This document shows, one piece after another, positions 7,984 to 16,221 of a DNA stretch of 64,000 nucleotides. Position 1 is the stretch's first letter; every line of letters begins with the position of its first letter. This DNA comes from CALANV01 sp036381615. GTDB lineage: Bacteria > Pseudomonadota > Alphaproteobacteria > CACIAM-22H2. The notes below the pieces were generated by a model. It searched no databases. It was not told the DNA's origin and was given only the letters and a program-made list of their open reading frames with translations. The stretch lies in the NCBI GenBank assembly GCA_036381615.1, contig DASVCL010000038.1, positions 52,180 to 116,179 on the forward strand, in the 5' to 3' direction. The position numbers were made by a program, and so were the translations under genes.

Positions 7984-9171
7984 TCAGCGGTCCCGGCCCA
8001 GTCGCCACGCCAGAAACGCGGCAAGCGCCGCGACCAGGATCCCCACCGACACGAAGGCGGGCTCGAAGCCGACATGGTCGACGACCCAGCCGAGAATCAT
8101 GATCCCGAGCGACTGGCCGAGAAAGAAGCACGAAGCAAAGAACGAGACGCCGAGGCCGCGTGACTGGGGCGCCATCTGGGTCGCGTGCGTCTGCAGCGTG
8201 TTGTGCATGAGGTAGAACCCCATGCCGGACGCGATGATCAGGGGAACGAACATCCAGATGGGCGGCCCTGCCGCGATGCACAGCAAGGCGAGGCCGAGCG
8301 TCGCCCCGCCGAACCTGACCATGCGGCCCTCCCCCAGCTTCCCGAGGAATTGCCGTGCCGTCGTCACGTACATCAGCCCGCCGAGACCGAACGACGCCAG
8401 CAGAAGACCGACGGTGTCGAATCCCAGGCCGTACACTTGGCGAAGATACGCGCCGACGAAGGTGAGCCCGCCCCAGACCAGCATGCCTTCGACGAAGGCG
8501 GTCCCCGTGATCAGGCGCACCCGGCGGGACTGAAGAAGCGCCTTGTATTGGCGCAGGACGCCCGTACCGGCACGCGTCGTCACCTCGACCACCCGGCCGG
8601 ATCGCCGCTCGGCGGCGAGCATCAGGAACACGAGGACGAACAGCGCGCCGAGGCACAGCAAGGCGCCGCGCCATCCGAAATATTCCCCCAGGATGCCGCC
8701 CAGGGCCTGCCCGGCCAGCATGCCCATGATCTGTCCGGAGATGAACTTGGCCAGCACCGCCTGCCTTTGCTCGAACGGCACGACATCGCCGACATAGGCC
8801 ATTCCGAGCGGAATGATCGCGCCGGCCGTGCAGCCGCTCAGCAGCCGCAAGGCGGCCAGAACCGGAACGTCGCCGGCAAAAGCGCCGGCGGCGGTCCCGA
8901 GGCCGGAGACGAGCACGGCAAACGTCACGACCGTGTACTTGCCGATACGGTCACCCAGGAGGCCGTAAAAGACCTGGGAAATTCCGTAGGCGACGGTGAA
9001 CGCCGTCGCGATGATGGCTGCGTCGCCGACCGGAATCGCGAACGCCTCGGCGATCTGCGGCAGCAGCGGGTCGGTCACCCGCATGTTTGCCCCCGAACAG
9101 AACGTCGCGGTGCTCAGCACGATCAGCGAGCGCGACACATCCTTCGACCTGGACTCGGAAGGCGCAGCCAT
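7984..9171 (-). CDS. MFS transporter
   Basis: A 395-residue protein of about 12 hydrophobic spans. Loop 2-3 carries the MFS motif variant GLLGDRIGKYTV and the N-terminal half starts SLIVLSTATFCSGANMRVTDPLLPQIAEAF, typical of drug/metabolite MFS proteins. I chose the ATG at 9171 (MAAPSESRSK); the reading frame continues upstream to 9564 but there it overlaps the GlcG gene and lacks protein-like composition. It is the last gene of the minus-strand catabolic set, 85 nt after GlcG, so it may export or import a pathway metabolite. Confidence 0.85.
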   Translation of the reverse strand: MAAPSESRSKDVSRSLIVLSTATFCSGANMRVTDPLLPQIAEAFAIPVGDAAIIATAFTVAYGISQVFYGLLGDRIGKYTVVTFAVLVSGLGTAAGAFAGDVPVLAALRLLSGCTAGAIIPLGMAYVGDVVPFEQRQAVLAKFISGQIMGMLAGQALGGILGEYFGWRGALLCLGALFVLVFLMLAAERRSGRVVEVTTRAGTGVLRQYKALLQSRRVRLITGTAFVEGMLVWGGLTFVGAYLRQVYGLGFDTVGLLLASFGLGGLMYVTTARQFLGKLGEGRMVRFGGATLGLALLCIAAGPPIWMFVPLIIASGMGFYLMHNTLQTHATQMAPQSRGLGVSFFASCFFLGQSLGIMILGWVVDHVGFEPAFVSVGILVAALAAFLAWRLGRDR

Positions 9172-9256
9172 TCTCTTGCCGGACGTCAGCGTTGATTGAA
9201 GATGCGACGCATGGGGCGGCAGGCCGACCGATCTTCGTCCTGCCGGTCGCCGCGGC

Positions 9257-9700
9257 TCAAACCGGCGCGTCCCCCGTGTCCGCCACGAGCCCGGCGGCCT
9301 GGATGCCGTACACGGCGCAGATCTCGTCGTTCTCGGAGGTTTCGCCGCTGATCCCGATCGCCCCGACGACCCGGCCCGACGCGTCGCGGATGAGCACCCC
9401 GCCCGGCACCGGGACCATCCGGCCGTCGGACATCGCGTTGAGGGCCGTGAAGAACATCGGCATCTTGGCGGCGCGCCGTGCGAGCTCACGGCCGCCGAAC
9501 CCCATCCCGAGCACGCCCCAGGCCTTGCCGATGGCGATCTCGGGCCTGAGGAGGCTTGCGCCATCCTCCCGCTTCAGGACCTTGAGCTGCCCGCCCGCAT
9601 CGAGCACGGCGACGGTCAATGGCGCGAATTTCAGTTCGCGTCCCTTTTCCAGCGCCTTGTCGGCGATCAGGCACGCAACGTCCAGCGAGAGTGATTCCAT
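9257..9700 (-). CDS. GlcG/HbpS-like heme-binding family protein (DUF336)
   Basis: A 147-residue GlcG/HbpS-fold protein. The signature parts are VAVLDAGGQLKVLKREDGA, the middle AIGKAWG and the C-terminal GGVLIRDASGRVVGAIGISGETSENDE. Members are small, often cytoplasmic, accompany glycolate or aromatic catabolic operons and in some cases bind heme, but their function is poorly defined. It lies between the MFS gene and a HIBADH-like gene in the same orientation. Confidence 0.85.
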   Translation of the reverse strand: MESLSLDVACLIADKALEKGRELKFAPLTVAVLDAGGQLKVLKREDGASLLRPEIAIGKAWGVLGMGFGGRELARRAAKMPMFFTALNAMSDGRMVPVPGGVLIRDASGRVVGAIGISGETSENDEICAVYGIQAAGLVADTGDAPV

Positions 9701-9756
9701 TTCTTGTCCGCCCCTCTTCGCGCCCCAACATGCCCGCCGCCGCCGGCGACCTCAAC

Positions 9757-10650
9757 TCATACCTGCCGATGGAGATCCGCGAGTCTTTCGAGCACGGCGC
9801 AGACGGACGCAGTGTCCTCCTTGCCGTGCCCCTGCGCCAGGGCTGCGGTATAGATCGAGGCGCTGGCCGAGAACAGCGGCGTCGGGCAGCCCAGCTCCGC
9901 GGCGAATTCGCCGATGATCTTCATGTCCTTCTGCCACACGTCGACCTTCATCGTCGCATCGGCATAATCCCCTTTGACCATCATCGGCCCGCGGACCTGG
10001 AACATGCGCGAGCTGCCGGCGCCGTCGCCGACGACCTTGTAGATCGTCTCGGGATCGAGGCCTGCCTTCATGCCCAGCACGAACGCCTCGGCGGCCGACA
10101 CATTGTGGATCGCGACCAGCAGGTTCGCGACGAACTTCATCTTGCTGCCGTTGCCGAACGGGCCGAGGTAATGGGCGCCTCGGGAAAACCCGTCGAAGAC
10201 GGGAATGCAGCGATCGAATGCTGCACGGTCGCCGCTGCCGTAGACGAGGAGATCCTTGACCGCGGCCTGGGCGCCGGTGCCGCTCAACGGGCAATCGAGC
10301 AGCACGATTTCCGCCGCCGCGAGCGCGTCCCGCGCGCGCTCCTTGTCCCGGATGGGCAGCGTGCTGCACTCGACCACGATCAGGCCGCGGCGCCCGGATG
10401 CGATCAATCCGTCGTCGCCCCCGACCGTGTCGTGAAGGGCGGCAGCGCTCGGCAGCGTCGTGATGACGACATCGGATGCCTCTGCGACGGCGCGTGCGCT
10501 TGCGGCCGGCGCGACGCCGCGCTCGGCAAGCATTTCCCGCCTTTCCGCCACGACGTCGTACCCGGCGACCGAGAAGCCGCTGCGGACGAGATTGGTCGCG
10601 ATTGCCGATCCCATGATGCCGAGGCCGATGACACCGACTTTGCCGCCCAT
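9757..10650 (-). CDS. NAD(P)-dependent oxidoreductase, 3-hydroxyisobutyrate dehydrogenase family
   Basis: A 297-residue beta-hydroxyacid dehydrogenase. The dinucleotide fold GLGIMG is at residues 9-14, the substrate-binding DCPLSGTGAQA at 119-129, and the catalytic lysine region GNGSKMKFVAN places K172 four residues before N176. The family oxidises 3-hydroxy acids (3-hydroxyisobutyrate, tartronate semialdehyde, 2-hydroxymethylglutarate and others) with NAD(P). It sits 14 nt downstream of the Gfo/Idh/MocA gene. Substrate is not predictable beyond a beta-hydroxy acid. Confidence 0.87.
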   Translation of the reverse strand: MGGKVGVIGLGIMGSAIATNLVRSGFSVAGYDVVAERREMLAERGVAPAASARAVAEASDVVITTLPSAAALHDTVGGDDGLIASGRRGLIVVECSTLPIRDKERARDALAAAEIVLLDCPLSGTGAQAAVKDLLVYGSGDRAAFDRCIPVFDGFSRGAHYLGPFGNGSKMKFVANLLVAIHNVSAAEAFVLGMKAGLDPETIYKVVGDGAGSSRMFQVRGPMMVKGDYADATMKVDVWQKDMKIIGEFAAELGCPTPLFSASASIYTAALAQGHGKEDTASVCAVLERLADLHRQV

Positions 10651-10664
10651 CGCGCTTTCCTCAC

Positions 10665-11660
10665 CTAGTCAAGCGTTACCAGTGTTTTCGTCGCCGCCGA
10701 CCGGCAGATCGCCTCGAGCACGGCGATGTTCCCGATCTTCTGCGCATCCGTGAACGGATAGGTCCCGCGTCCTTCGCAGGCGTCGGCAAACGCCTCGAGG
10801 TTCTCGCGGACCGAATCGGTCCACTCGTAGGTTCTCACCTCCGGCGCGGCGCCGCTGCGCTGCAGCGTCAGCGTCGACGGCCCGGGCGTATCGGGATGGG
10901 TGTGGTTGCGCACCTCGACCCACGCCTTGGAACCGAATACCGTGAAACGCAGATACAGCGGCGTGACCAGGATGGCGTTGAGATAGCCCGTGGCGCCCGA
11001 GGCGAACCGCACGTCGACCGAGACCACGTCGCCGTTCTCAGCCGAACGCACGCGCTGCGCCGTCGAGGCGAAGACCTCGGTAATGGGCCCGAACATCGCA
11101 AGGAACGCATCGGTCAGGTGGATACCCATGCCGGTCATGCCGGCGGCCGGCGCGTCCTTCGGCGACGAGCGCCAGTCGGTCACCGGTACGTTGGCGAGCT
11201 TGTCGTGGCTGAAATTCGCCTCGACATGCATGATCGTTCCCAGTTCGCCGCTCGTCACCAGCCGCTGAACCTCCTTGAGCGCCGGTTCGAATCGCCGCTC
11301 GTGCCCGATGCCCAGGACGACGCCGGCAGCCTTGCAGGCGGCGACCGATTTCTCGGCATCCGCGCGGGTCAATGCCAGCGGCTTCTCGCAGAAGACGTGC
11401 TTGCCGGCGGCGGCAGCGGCGGTCACCTGCGCCGTGTGCATCGAATGCGGGGTCGCCAGGATCACCGCGTCGATGCTCTTGTCCGCCAGGACGTCCTCCA
11501 GACGGGGCTTTACCGGCAAGCCGTACTGCGCGGCGAATTCCGCGTGCTTGTCCAGCGCCGGCTCGACGGCCGCCACGACCTTGATCTTTTGCGATTCGGC
11601 CAGGCGGCGGACGATATGCTTGCCCCACCAACCCAGGCCGGCCACGGCCGCACGGATCAT
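10665..11660 (-). CDS. Gfo/Idh/MocA family oxidoreductase
   Basis: A 331-residue NAD(P)-dependent dehydrogenase. The N-terminal Rossmann motif is AGLGWWGKHIVRRL and the family hallmark EKPLALT is near residue 95; the conserved histidine region GMGIHLTDAFL lies near 190. Members act on sugars, cyclitols and cyclic acids; in quinate-like pathways they can oxidise ring hydroxyls, but this is only a possibility here. The start codon overlaps the stop of the upstream hydrolase gene by 4 nt, so the two are translationally coupled. Confidence 0.87.
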   Translation of the reverse strand: MIRAAVAGLGWWGKHIVRRLAESQKIKVVAAVEPALDKHAEFAAQYGLPVKPRLEDVLADKSIDAVILATPHSMHTAQVTAAAAAGKHVFCEKPLALTRADAEKSVAACKAAGVVLGIGHERRFEPALKEVQRLVTSGELGTIMHVEANFSHDKLANVPVTDWRSSPKDAPAAGMTGMGIHLTDAFLAMFGPITEVFASTAQRVRSAENGDVVSVDVRFASGATGYLNAILVTPLYLRFTVFGSKAWVEVRNHTHPDTPGPSTLTLQRSGAAPEVRTYEWTDSVRENLEAFADACEGRGTYPFTDAQKIGNIAVLEAICRSAATKTLVTLD

Positions 11661-12493
11661 CTGCTGCTCCTTCCTTCCGATACGTTGCCGTCTCGCGCAA
11701 GGTCTGCAAGGAAGGCGGCGACGGCGCTGTTGAACAGTTCGGGTTGCTCGAGATTGCTCAGATGCGCCGCGTCGGGAATTTCGACGAAGCCCGCGCCGCG
11801 AATGAGCCCGGCCATCGCGCGCATTTCGGCCGGATGCGGTCCGTCATGCGCCCCGACGACCAGCAGCGTGGGCACGGCGATTTCGCCGAGACGGCTCTTG
11901 TAATTCAGACCGCGCAGCGCGGCGGCCGTGCCGCGATATCCCGCGAGCGGCGGCGTCGCGATCATGCGCCGGACGCGCTCGACGATCTCGGGACGCCGCG
12001 ACCGCGTGGTCTCGGTAAACCACGTCTTCAGTGTCATGTCCTCGATCGCGGGAAGTCCGCCCTGCGCGACAAGACGCTCGCGCTCGTCCCACATCCGCTG
12101 GAAGAATTCCGGCGCGTCCGCGCGGCAATCCGCCGCGACCAGGCTGTCGACCCGGTTGCGGTGCGCCAGCGCAAGGCCGAATCCGGTCATGCCGCCCATC
12201 GACAGCCCGACGACGTGGGAGCGCTGAATCCCCAGCGCGTCCCAGAGCGCAACGGCGTCGGCGACGAAGTCATCCATCGCGTACGGTCCCGCCGGCGCCT
12301 GTGTCTCGCCATGCCCGCGCGCGTCGTAGCGCAGGACACGGAACCGGTCGCGGAAGGCAGCAGCCTGCTCGTCCCACAGCGACAGGTCCGTTGCCAGCGA
12401 ATGCAGGAACGTGATCCACGGCGCCCCCTCGGGTCCTTCGATGAGGACGCGGAACTCGATTCCGTTCGCCCTTACGCGCTGCGCTTCAGCCAT
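11657..12493 (-). CDS. alpha/beta hydrolase, 3-oxoadipate enol-lactonase (PcaD)-like
   Basis: A 278-residue alpha/beta hydrolase. The nucleophile elbow GLSMGG places Ser98; the acid residue is likely Asp in VVGAHDGPHP and the base His in DAAHLSNLEQPE. This last motif is strongly reminiscent of PcaD, the enol-lactonase of the beta-ketoadipate route. No other pca gene is nearby, so a related lactone or ester in an unusual ring-cleavage pathway is equally possible. It overlaps the Gfo/Idh/MocA gene by 4 nt. Confidence 0.8.
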   Translation of the reverse strand: MAEAQRVRANGIEFRVLIEGPEGAPWITFLHSLATDLSLWDEQAAAFRDRFRVLRYDARGHGETQAPAGPYAMDDFVADAVALWDALGIQRSHVVGLSMGGMTGFGLALAHRNRVDSLVAADCRADAPEFFQRMWDERERLVAQGGLPAIEDMTLKTWFTETTRSRRPEIVERVRRMIATPPLAGYRGTAAALRGLNYKSRLGEIAVPTLLVVGAHDGPHPAEMRAMAGLIRGAGFVEIPDAAHLSNLEQPELFNSAVAAFLADLARDGNVSEGRSSR

Positions 12494-12580
12494 TCGCTTG
12501 CCCCACTGCCATGTTGATCACGCGTCCGCGCGGACTTCTCCTCAAATCGACGGCGATACGGGCGTGCCGAATGGCGCGCC

Positions 12581-13564
12581 TCACGGCAGCAGCAGCGTCG
12601 ACCCGCTCGTGCGGCCCGCCTGGAGCGCCGTATGCGCCGCGACGGCATCCTCGAGCTTGAAACGTTGATTGATCGTCGGCTTGAGCACGCCCCTGCCGAC
12701 GAGATCGAACACGGCTGCCGCCGACGCGACGAGATCCTCGCGCTTTGCCGTATAGGTCACCAGCGTCGGGCGCGTGAAGTACAGCGACCCGTTCTTCTGC
12801 AGCAGCGCGGCCTCGACCGGCGGCGGCGCGCCGGTCGTGGTCCCGAACGAGACGAAGAACCCGCGCGGCGCCAGCGACTTCAGCGAGTCGTCGAAGCTGT
12901 CGCGCCCCACGGAGTCGTACACGACCGGCACCCCCTCGCCGCCGGTGATCTCCTTCACCCGGTCGGCGATCTTCTCCTTCGAACGGTCGATCACGGCGAA
13001 ATATCCGTTGTCGAGGGCCAGCCGGCACTTCTCCGGCCCCGAGGCGACGCCGATCATCTTGGCGCCGAGATGCCGTCCCCACTGCCCGGCGAGCAGGCCG
13101 ACGCCGCCGGCCGCCGCGTAGAAGAGCGCGAACTGGCCGGCCTTGAGCGGATAGCACCGGTTGAGGAGATACTCGACGGTCATGCCCTTCATGAGGACCG
13201 CGGCTGCGACTTCGTCGGCGATGCCGTCGGGGATCTTCACGAGCCGATCCGCGGGCATGATCCGGTAGTCCGCATACGCGCCGGGCGCGCCGCCGCCATA
13301 GGCGACGCGGTCGCCGACGGCCAGCCCGGTGACGCCGGGCCCGACCTGCTCCACGACGCCCGCCGCCTCGGTCCCGACGCCGCTCGGCAGCGGCAACGGA
13401 TAGAAGCCCGAGCGGTGATAGACATCCTGGAAATTGAGACCGATCGCGGTCTGGCGCAGCAGCACCTCCCCCGGTCCGGGCGCACCGAGCTCGATCGTGT
13501 CGAGCTGAAGCACACCCGGCTCCCCGGCCCGATGGAACCGGACCACGCGCGCCTTGATCGTCAT
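12581..13564 (-). CDS. quinone oxidoreductase (zinc-free medium-chain reductase)
   Basis: A 327-residue QOR/CrtN-like MDR protein. GVGTEAAGVVEQVG, GDRVAYGG and the nucleotide-binding YAAAGGVGLLAGQW are all present, without zinc-ligand cysteines, as in E. coli Qor. It probably reduces a quinone or enone with NADPH. The chosen start (MTIKARVVRFH) is at 13564; the open frame further upstream overlaps the GntR gene and is basic. It lies 40 nt after the GntR gene and may be under its control. Confidence 0.88.
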   Translation of the reverse strand: MTIKARVVRFHRAGEPGVLQLDTIELGAPGPGEVLLRQTAIGLNFQDVYHRSGFYPLPLPSGVGTEAAGVVEQVGPGVTGLAVGDRVAYGGGAPGAYADYRIMPADRLVKIPDGIADEVAAAVLMKGMTVEYLLNRCYPLKAGQFALFYAAAGGVGLLAGQWGRHLGAKMIGVASGPEKCRLALDNGYFAVIDRSKEKIADRVKEITGGEGVPVVYDSVGRDSFDDSLKSLAPRGFFVSFGTTTGAPPPVEAALLQKNGSLYFTRPTLVTYTAKREDLVASAAAVFDLVGRGVLKPTINQRFKLEDAVAAHTALQAGRTSGSTLLLP

Positions 13565-13604
13565 TCCCTGTTCTCCCCTAGGCGTAACGAAACCGCTGGC
13601 CAGC

Positions 13605-14294
13605 TCACGGCACGATCGCGAGCGACGAGATCGCTTCGAGCATGCGCTTGCGTGAGCTTTCGATGTGCGACCGGACAAGCGCCGATGCGCGGCGCGAGTC
13701 ACGGCGCTTGATGGCGTCGATCAGCGCGCAGTGCTCGCGCACGAATCGCTGCAGCGCCTGACCGCCCTCGAACCGGCTGACGCTCACACAGGTCAGCCGG
13801 TCGAAGATCCGGATGACGTCGATGGTCGCGCGCGCCAGGCGGCGGCTGCCGCAGATGCTGGCGATCGCCATGTGAAATGCGCGATTGTAGTCGAGCCAGA
13901 CCGTGCGCTCGTTGCGGGTCGGGCCGCGCCGGAAGCGTTCCAACGACTCGATGTCCGCGTCCGAGGCGAAGCGGCAGGCGCGCTCGACGCAGGCGCGCTC
14001 CAGGATCAGCCGCATCTCGTACAGCTCGATCGCGTCCGCGACGGATATCGGTGCGACCCGATAGCCTTTCCTCGGCAGCACCTCGACCAGACCTTCGGCC
14101 TGCAGGCGCACCAGGGCGTCGCGAATCGGCGACTTGCTGACCTTGTAGTAAAGGGCGAGCTCCTGCTCGTAGATCTTCGAACCCGGCTGAAGCGCGCAGG
14201 AGAGGACCGCCTCCTTGAGGCGTCCGTAGACGTCCTCACGCAGGAGTGGCGCGGCATTCGAGCCATTTGACGGTTCGGCCTTCCGACGCGGCAT
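13605..14294 (-). CDS. GntR family transcriptional regulator (FCD domain)
   Basis: A 229-residue regulator. The winged helix spans about residues 18-85 (LKEAVLSCALQPGSKI, KVSKSPIRDALVRLQAEGLVEV) and the all-helical FCD effector domain about 90-220 (YEMRLILERACVERA, HMAIASICGS, HCALIDAIKRRD). It is divergent from the TRAP transporter operon. One of two identical GTGAAATATCAC sites lies 4 bp before its start codon, implying autoregulation; the other lies 67 bp before the TRAP start. FCD proteins usually bind organic acids, which fits control of a TRAP substrate. Confidence 0.9.
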   Translation of the reverse strand: MPRRKAEPSNGSNAAPLLREDVYGRLKEAVLSCALQPGSKIYEQELALYYKVSKSPIRDALVRLQAEGLVEVLPRKGYRVAPISVADAIELYEMRLILERACVERACRFASDADIESLERFRRGPTRNERTVWLDYNRAFHMAIASICGSRRLARATIDVIRIFDRLTCVSVSRFEGGQALQRFVREHCALIDAIKRRDSRRASALVRSHIESSRKRMLEAISSLAIVP

Positions 14295-14298
14295 GACT

Positions 14299-14310
14299 GT
14301 GAAATATCAC
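14299..14310. promoter_or_regulatory. Candidate GntR operator 1 (GTGAAATATCAC)
   Basis: The 12-bp site GTGA-N4-TCAC (with flanking T and A, TGTGA-N4-TCACA) lies just upstream of the GntR start codon at 14294. The identical 12-mer recurs at 14464-14475. Position so close to the start suggests repression of the regulator's own gene. Confidence 0.5.
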
Positions 14311-14463
14311 ACTCCCCGCTGCTTTCAAGACAAGAAGAGTCGCCGTCGACATCGCCGCCGGCAGCGGAATGAAAATATGGCCGAAAAATCGCATCTTTCC
14401 GAAAATCGGACGCGCCGCCGCGTCGCGCCGTCGAAGCGGCGTATTGACTCCGATGCCACGCGA

Positions 14464-14475
14464 GTGAAATATCAC
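14464..14475. promoter_or_regulatory. Candidate GntR operator 2 (GTGAAATATCAC)
   Basis: Second exact copy of the 12-bp site, 67 bp before the TRAP binding-protein start and 153 bp from the first copy. The pair brackets the divergent promoter region of the GntR gene and the TRAP operon, as expected for a local operator. Confidence 0.5.
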
Positions 14476-14542
14476 CGGAAATCAGCAAATGAACTTCAGC
14501 GGATCGGCGATCCCGGCCGGTCGGCGTCATGTGGGAGGAACC

Positions 14543-15613
14543 ATGAAAATCCGATTGCTGTCTTCAGCCGTAGCGTTGTGCATGACGGTCGCCGGCATAT
14601 CCGCGGCGTCCGCGCAGGAGACCATTCGGCTCCGGATCGCGTCCGGCCATCCGCCCGTCAACACCTACGTCAACCTGATGCAGAACTTCTTCGTGCCCGA
14701 GGTGACCAAGCGCGTCGCCGAACGCACGAAGTACAAGGTCGAGTTCGTCGAGGGTTACGGCGGCGCGATGGTGAAGGTCGCCGATACCCTGGAAGCCGTT
14801 CAATCCGGCATCATCGACATCGGCGGCTACTGCTTCTGCTTCGAGCCGTCGAACCTGCCGCTGCACGCATTCCAGGTGATGCTGCCTTTCGGCACGATGA
14901 GCCCGGTCAAGAGCGTGAAGCTCGCCCGCGCCGTGTATGACAAAGTGCCCTATATGAGCAAGGTCTTCGAGGACAAGTACAACCAGAAGCTCCTCGGCCT
15001 CATCGCCGACAACGGGTACAATCTCGGCACGGCTTTCGAGTGGAACACGCTCGACGACCTCAAGGGCAAGAAGATCGCCGGCGCAGGCCTTAACCTGAAG
15101 TGGCTGGAACACGCGGGCGTCGTGCCGGTGCAGTCGTCGCTGCCGGAGGCCTATCAGGCCATGCAGACCGGCGTTTACAGCGGCTGGATCATGTTCCCGT
15201 CCGGCTGGGTGAATTTCAAGCTGTATGAAGTCGGCCCCTACTACACGGAGATCGGCTTCGGCTCGATCACCTGGCACGGCCTGACCATCAACAAGGCGCG
15301 CTGGAACAGGCTGCCGAAGGAAGTCCAGGACATCATCGCCGAGGTCGGGCGCGAATACGAGGCGAAGACGGGAACCGTGAACGAGGAGAACTATCCGAAG
15401 CAGCTCGAAGAACTGAAGGCGCACGGAACCAAGGTTCGGCAGCTGCCCGACTCGGTCCGCGTAGAGTGGGCAAAGACGCTGGCCGGGTGGCCGCAGGAGA
15501 AGGCCAACGAGCTCGACAAGATGGGTCTGCCGGCGAGTCAGGTCCTGAAGCTTGCGCTGGAGGAGGCCGAGAAGCTCGGTCACAAATGGCCACTGCGTTA
15601 CGAAGTCAAGTAA
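14543..15613 (+). CDS. TRAP transporter substrate-binding protein (DctP family)
   Basis: A 356-residue periplasmic solute-binding protein. Residues 1-25 are a signal peptide with cleavage after ASA (ISAASAQ|ET). The mature part shows the DctP fold, with LKGKKIAGAGLNLKWLEHAG and PVQSSLPEAYQAMQTGVYSG in the ligand-binding half. GGGAGG lies 4 nt before the ATG. DctP proteins capture organic acids for sodium-driven uptake. It heads a plus-strand operon with both membrane subunits, opposite the FCD regulator. Confidence 0.93.
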   Translation: MKIRLLSSAVALCMTVAGISAASAQETIRLRIASGHPPVNTYVNLMQNFFVPEVTKRVAERTKYKVEFVEGYGGAMVKVADTLEAVQSGIIDIGGYCFCFEPSNLPLHAFQVMLPFGTMSPVKSVKLARAVYDKVPYMSKVFEDKYNQKLLGLIADNGYNLGTAFEWNTLDDLKGKKIAGAGLNLKWLEHAGVVPVQSSLPEAYQAMQTGVYSGWIMFPSGWVNFKLYEVGPYYTEIGFGSITWHGLTINKARWNRLPKEVQDIIAEVGREYEAKTGTVNEENYPKQLEELKAHGTKVRQLPDSVRVEWAKTLAGWPQEKANELDKMGLPASQVLKLALEEAEKLGHKWPLRYEVK

Positions 15614-15663
15614 TGGCGAGCGGCCGTTCGTATCGCAACTGACGGAAGCAGACGGAGGAGCGC

Positions 15664-16170
15664 ATGTTGTCGAGCTTCAACGAGTGGACCGCCCGCGGCC
15701 TGCTCGTGGTGGCCGGACTCCATGCGTTTCTCCTCGGCTTCCTCGTGACCGCCGACGTGACCGGGCGCGTACTCTTCAACAGCCCCGTTCAGGGCACGCC
15801 CGAGATCGTCTCGATGTCGATCGTGATCATCTGCTTCCTCCTGTCCGCGTATTCGGTCCGGAGCGGCGGAATGCTGCACGTCGACTTTCTCGTGTCCAAT
15901 CTGGGTCGCCGTCCCCAGTTGGTCCTCTCCACGATCGGCATGATCCTGGGCGCCGGCTTTTTCGCCCTGATCGTGTGGGGAAGCTACGAACCGACCCTGC
16001 ACGCGTGGATCAGCAACGAGTTCGAGGGCGAAGGCGCCTTGCACGTGCCGGTCTGGCCGGCGCGGGTCTCCGTGATCGTCGGCTCCGTTCTCGTCATCCT
16101 GAACTATCTTGGCCTTGCCGCCGCCAATCTCCGCGAGCTGTTCGGCGCGGGAGGCGAAGGCAGCCGATGA
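15664..16170 (+). CDS. TRAP transporter small permease (DctQ family)
   Basis: A 168-residue protein with four predicted membrane spans, the DctQ topology (LVVAGLHAFLLGFLVTADVTGRV, IVSMSIVIICFLLSAY, LVLSTIGMILGAGFFALIV, VSVIVGSVLVILNYLGL). CGGAGG precedes the ATG. It partners the large permease 51 nt downstream and the DctP protein 50 nt upstream. Confidence 0.92.
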   Translation: MLSSFNEWTARGLLVVAGLHAFLLGFLVTADVTGRVLFNSPVQGTPEIVSMSIVIICFLLSAYSVRSGGMLHVDFLVSNLGRRPQLVLSTIGMILGAGFFALIVWGSYEPTLHAWISNEFEGEGALHVPVWPARVSVIVGSVLVILNYLGLAAANLRELFGAGGEGSR

Positions 16171-16221
16171 TGACGCCCGGCACGCGCTTGCGGCGCGATT
16201 TTCTCGAGAAGGACTGAGTGC

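Noticed and set aside
9172..9564. N-terminal extension of the MFS frame
   Set aside because: Overlaps the GlcG gene and has low-complexity composition; normal MFS start is at 9171.
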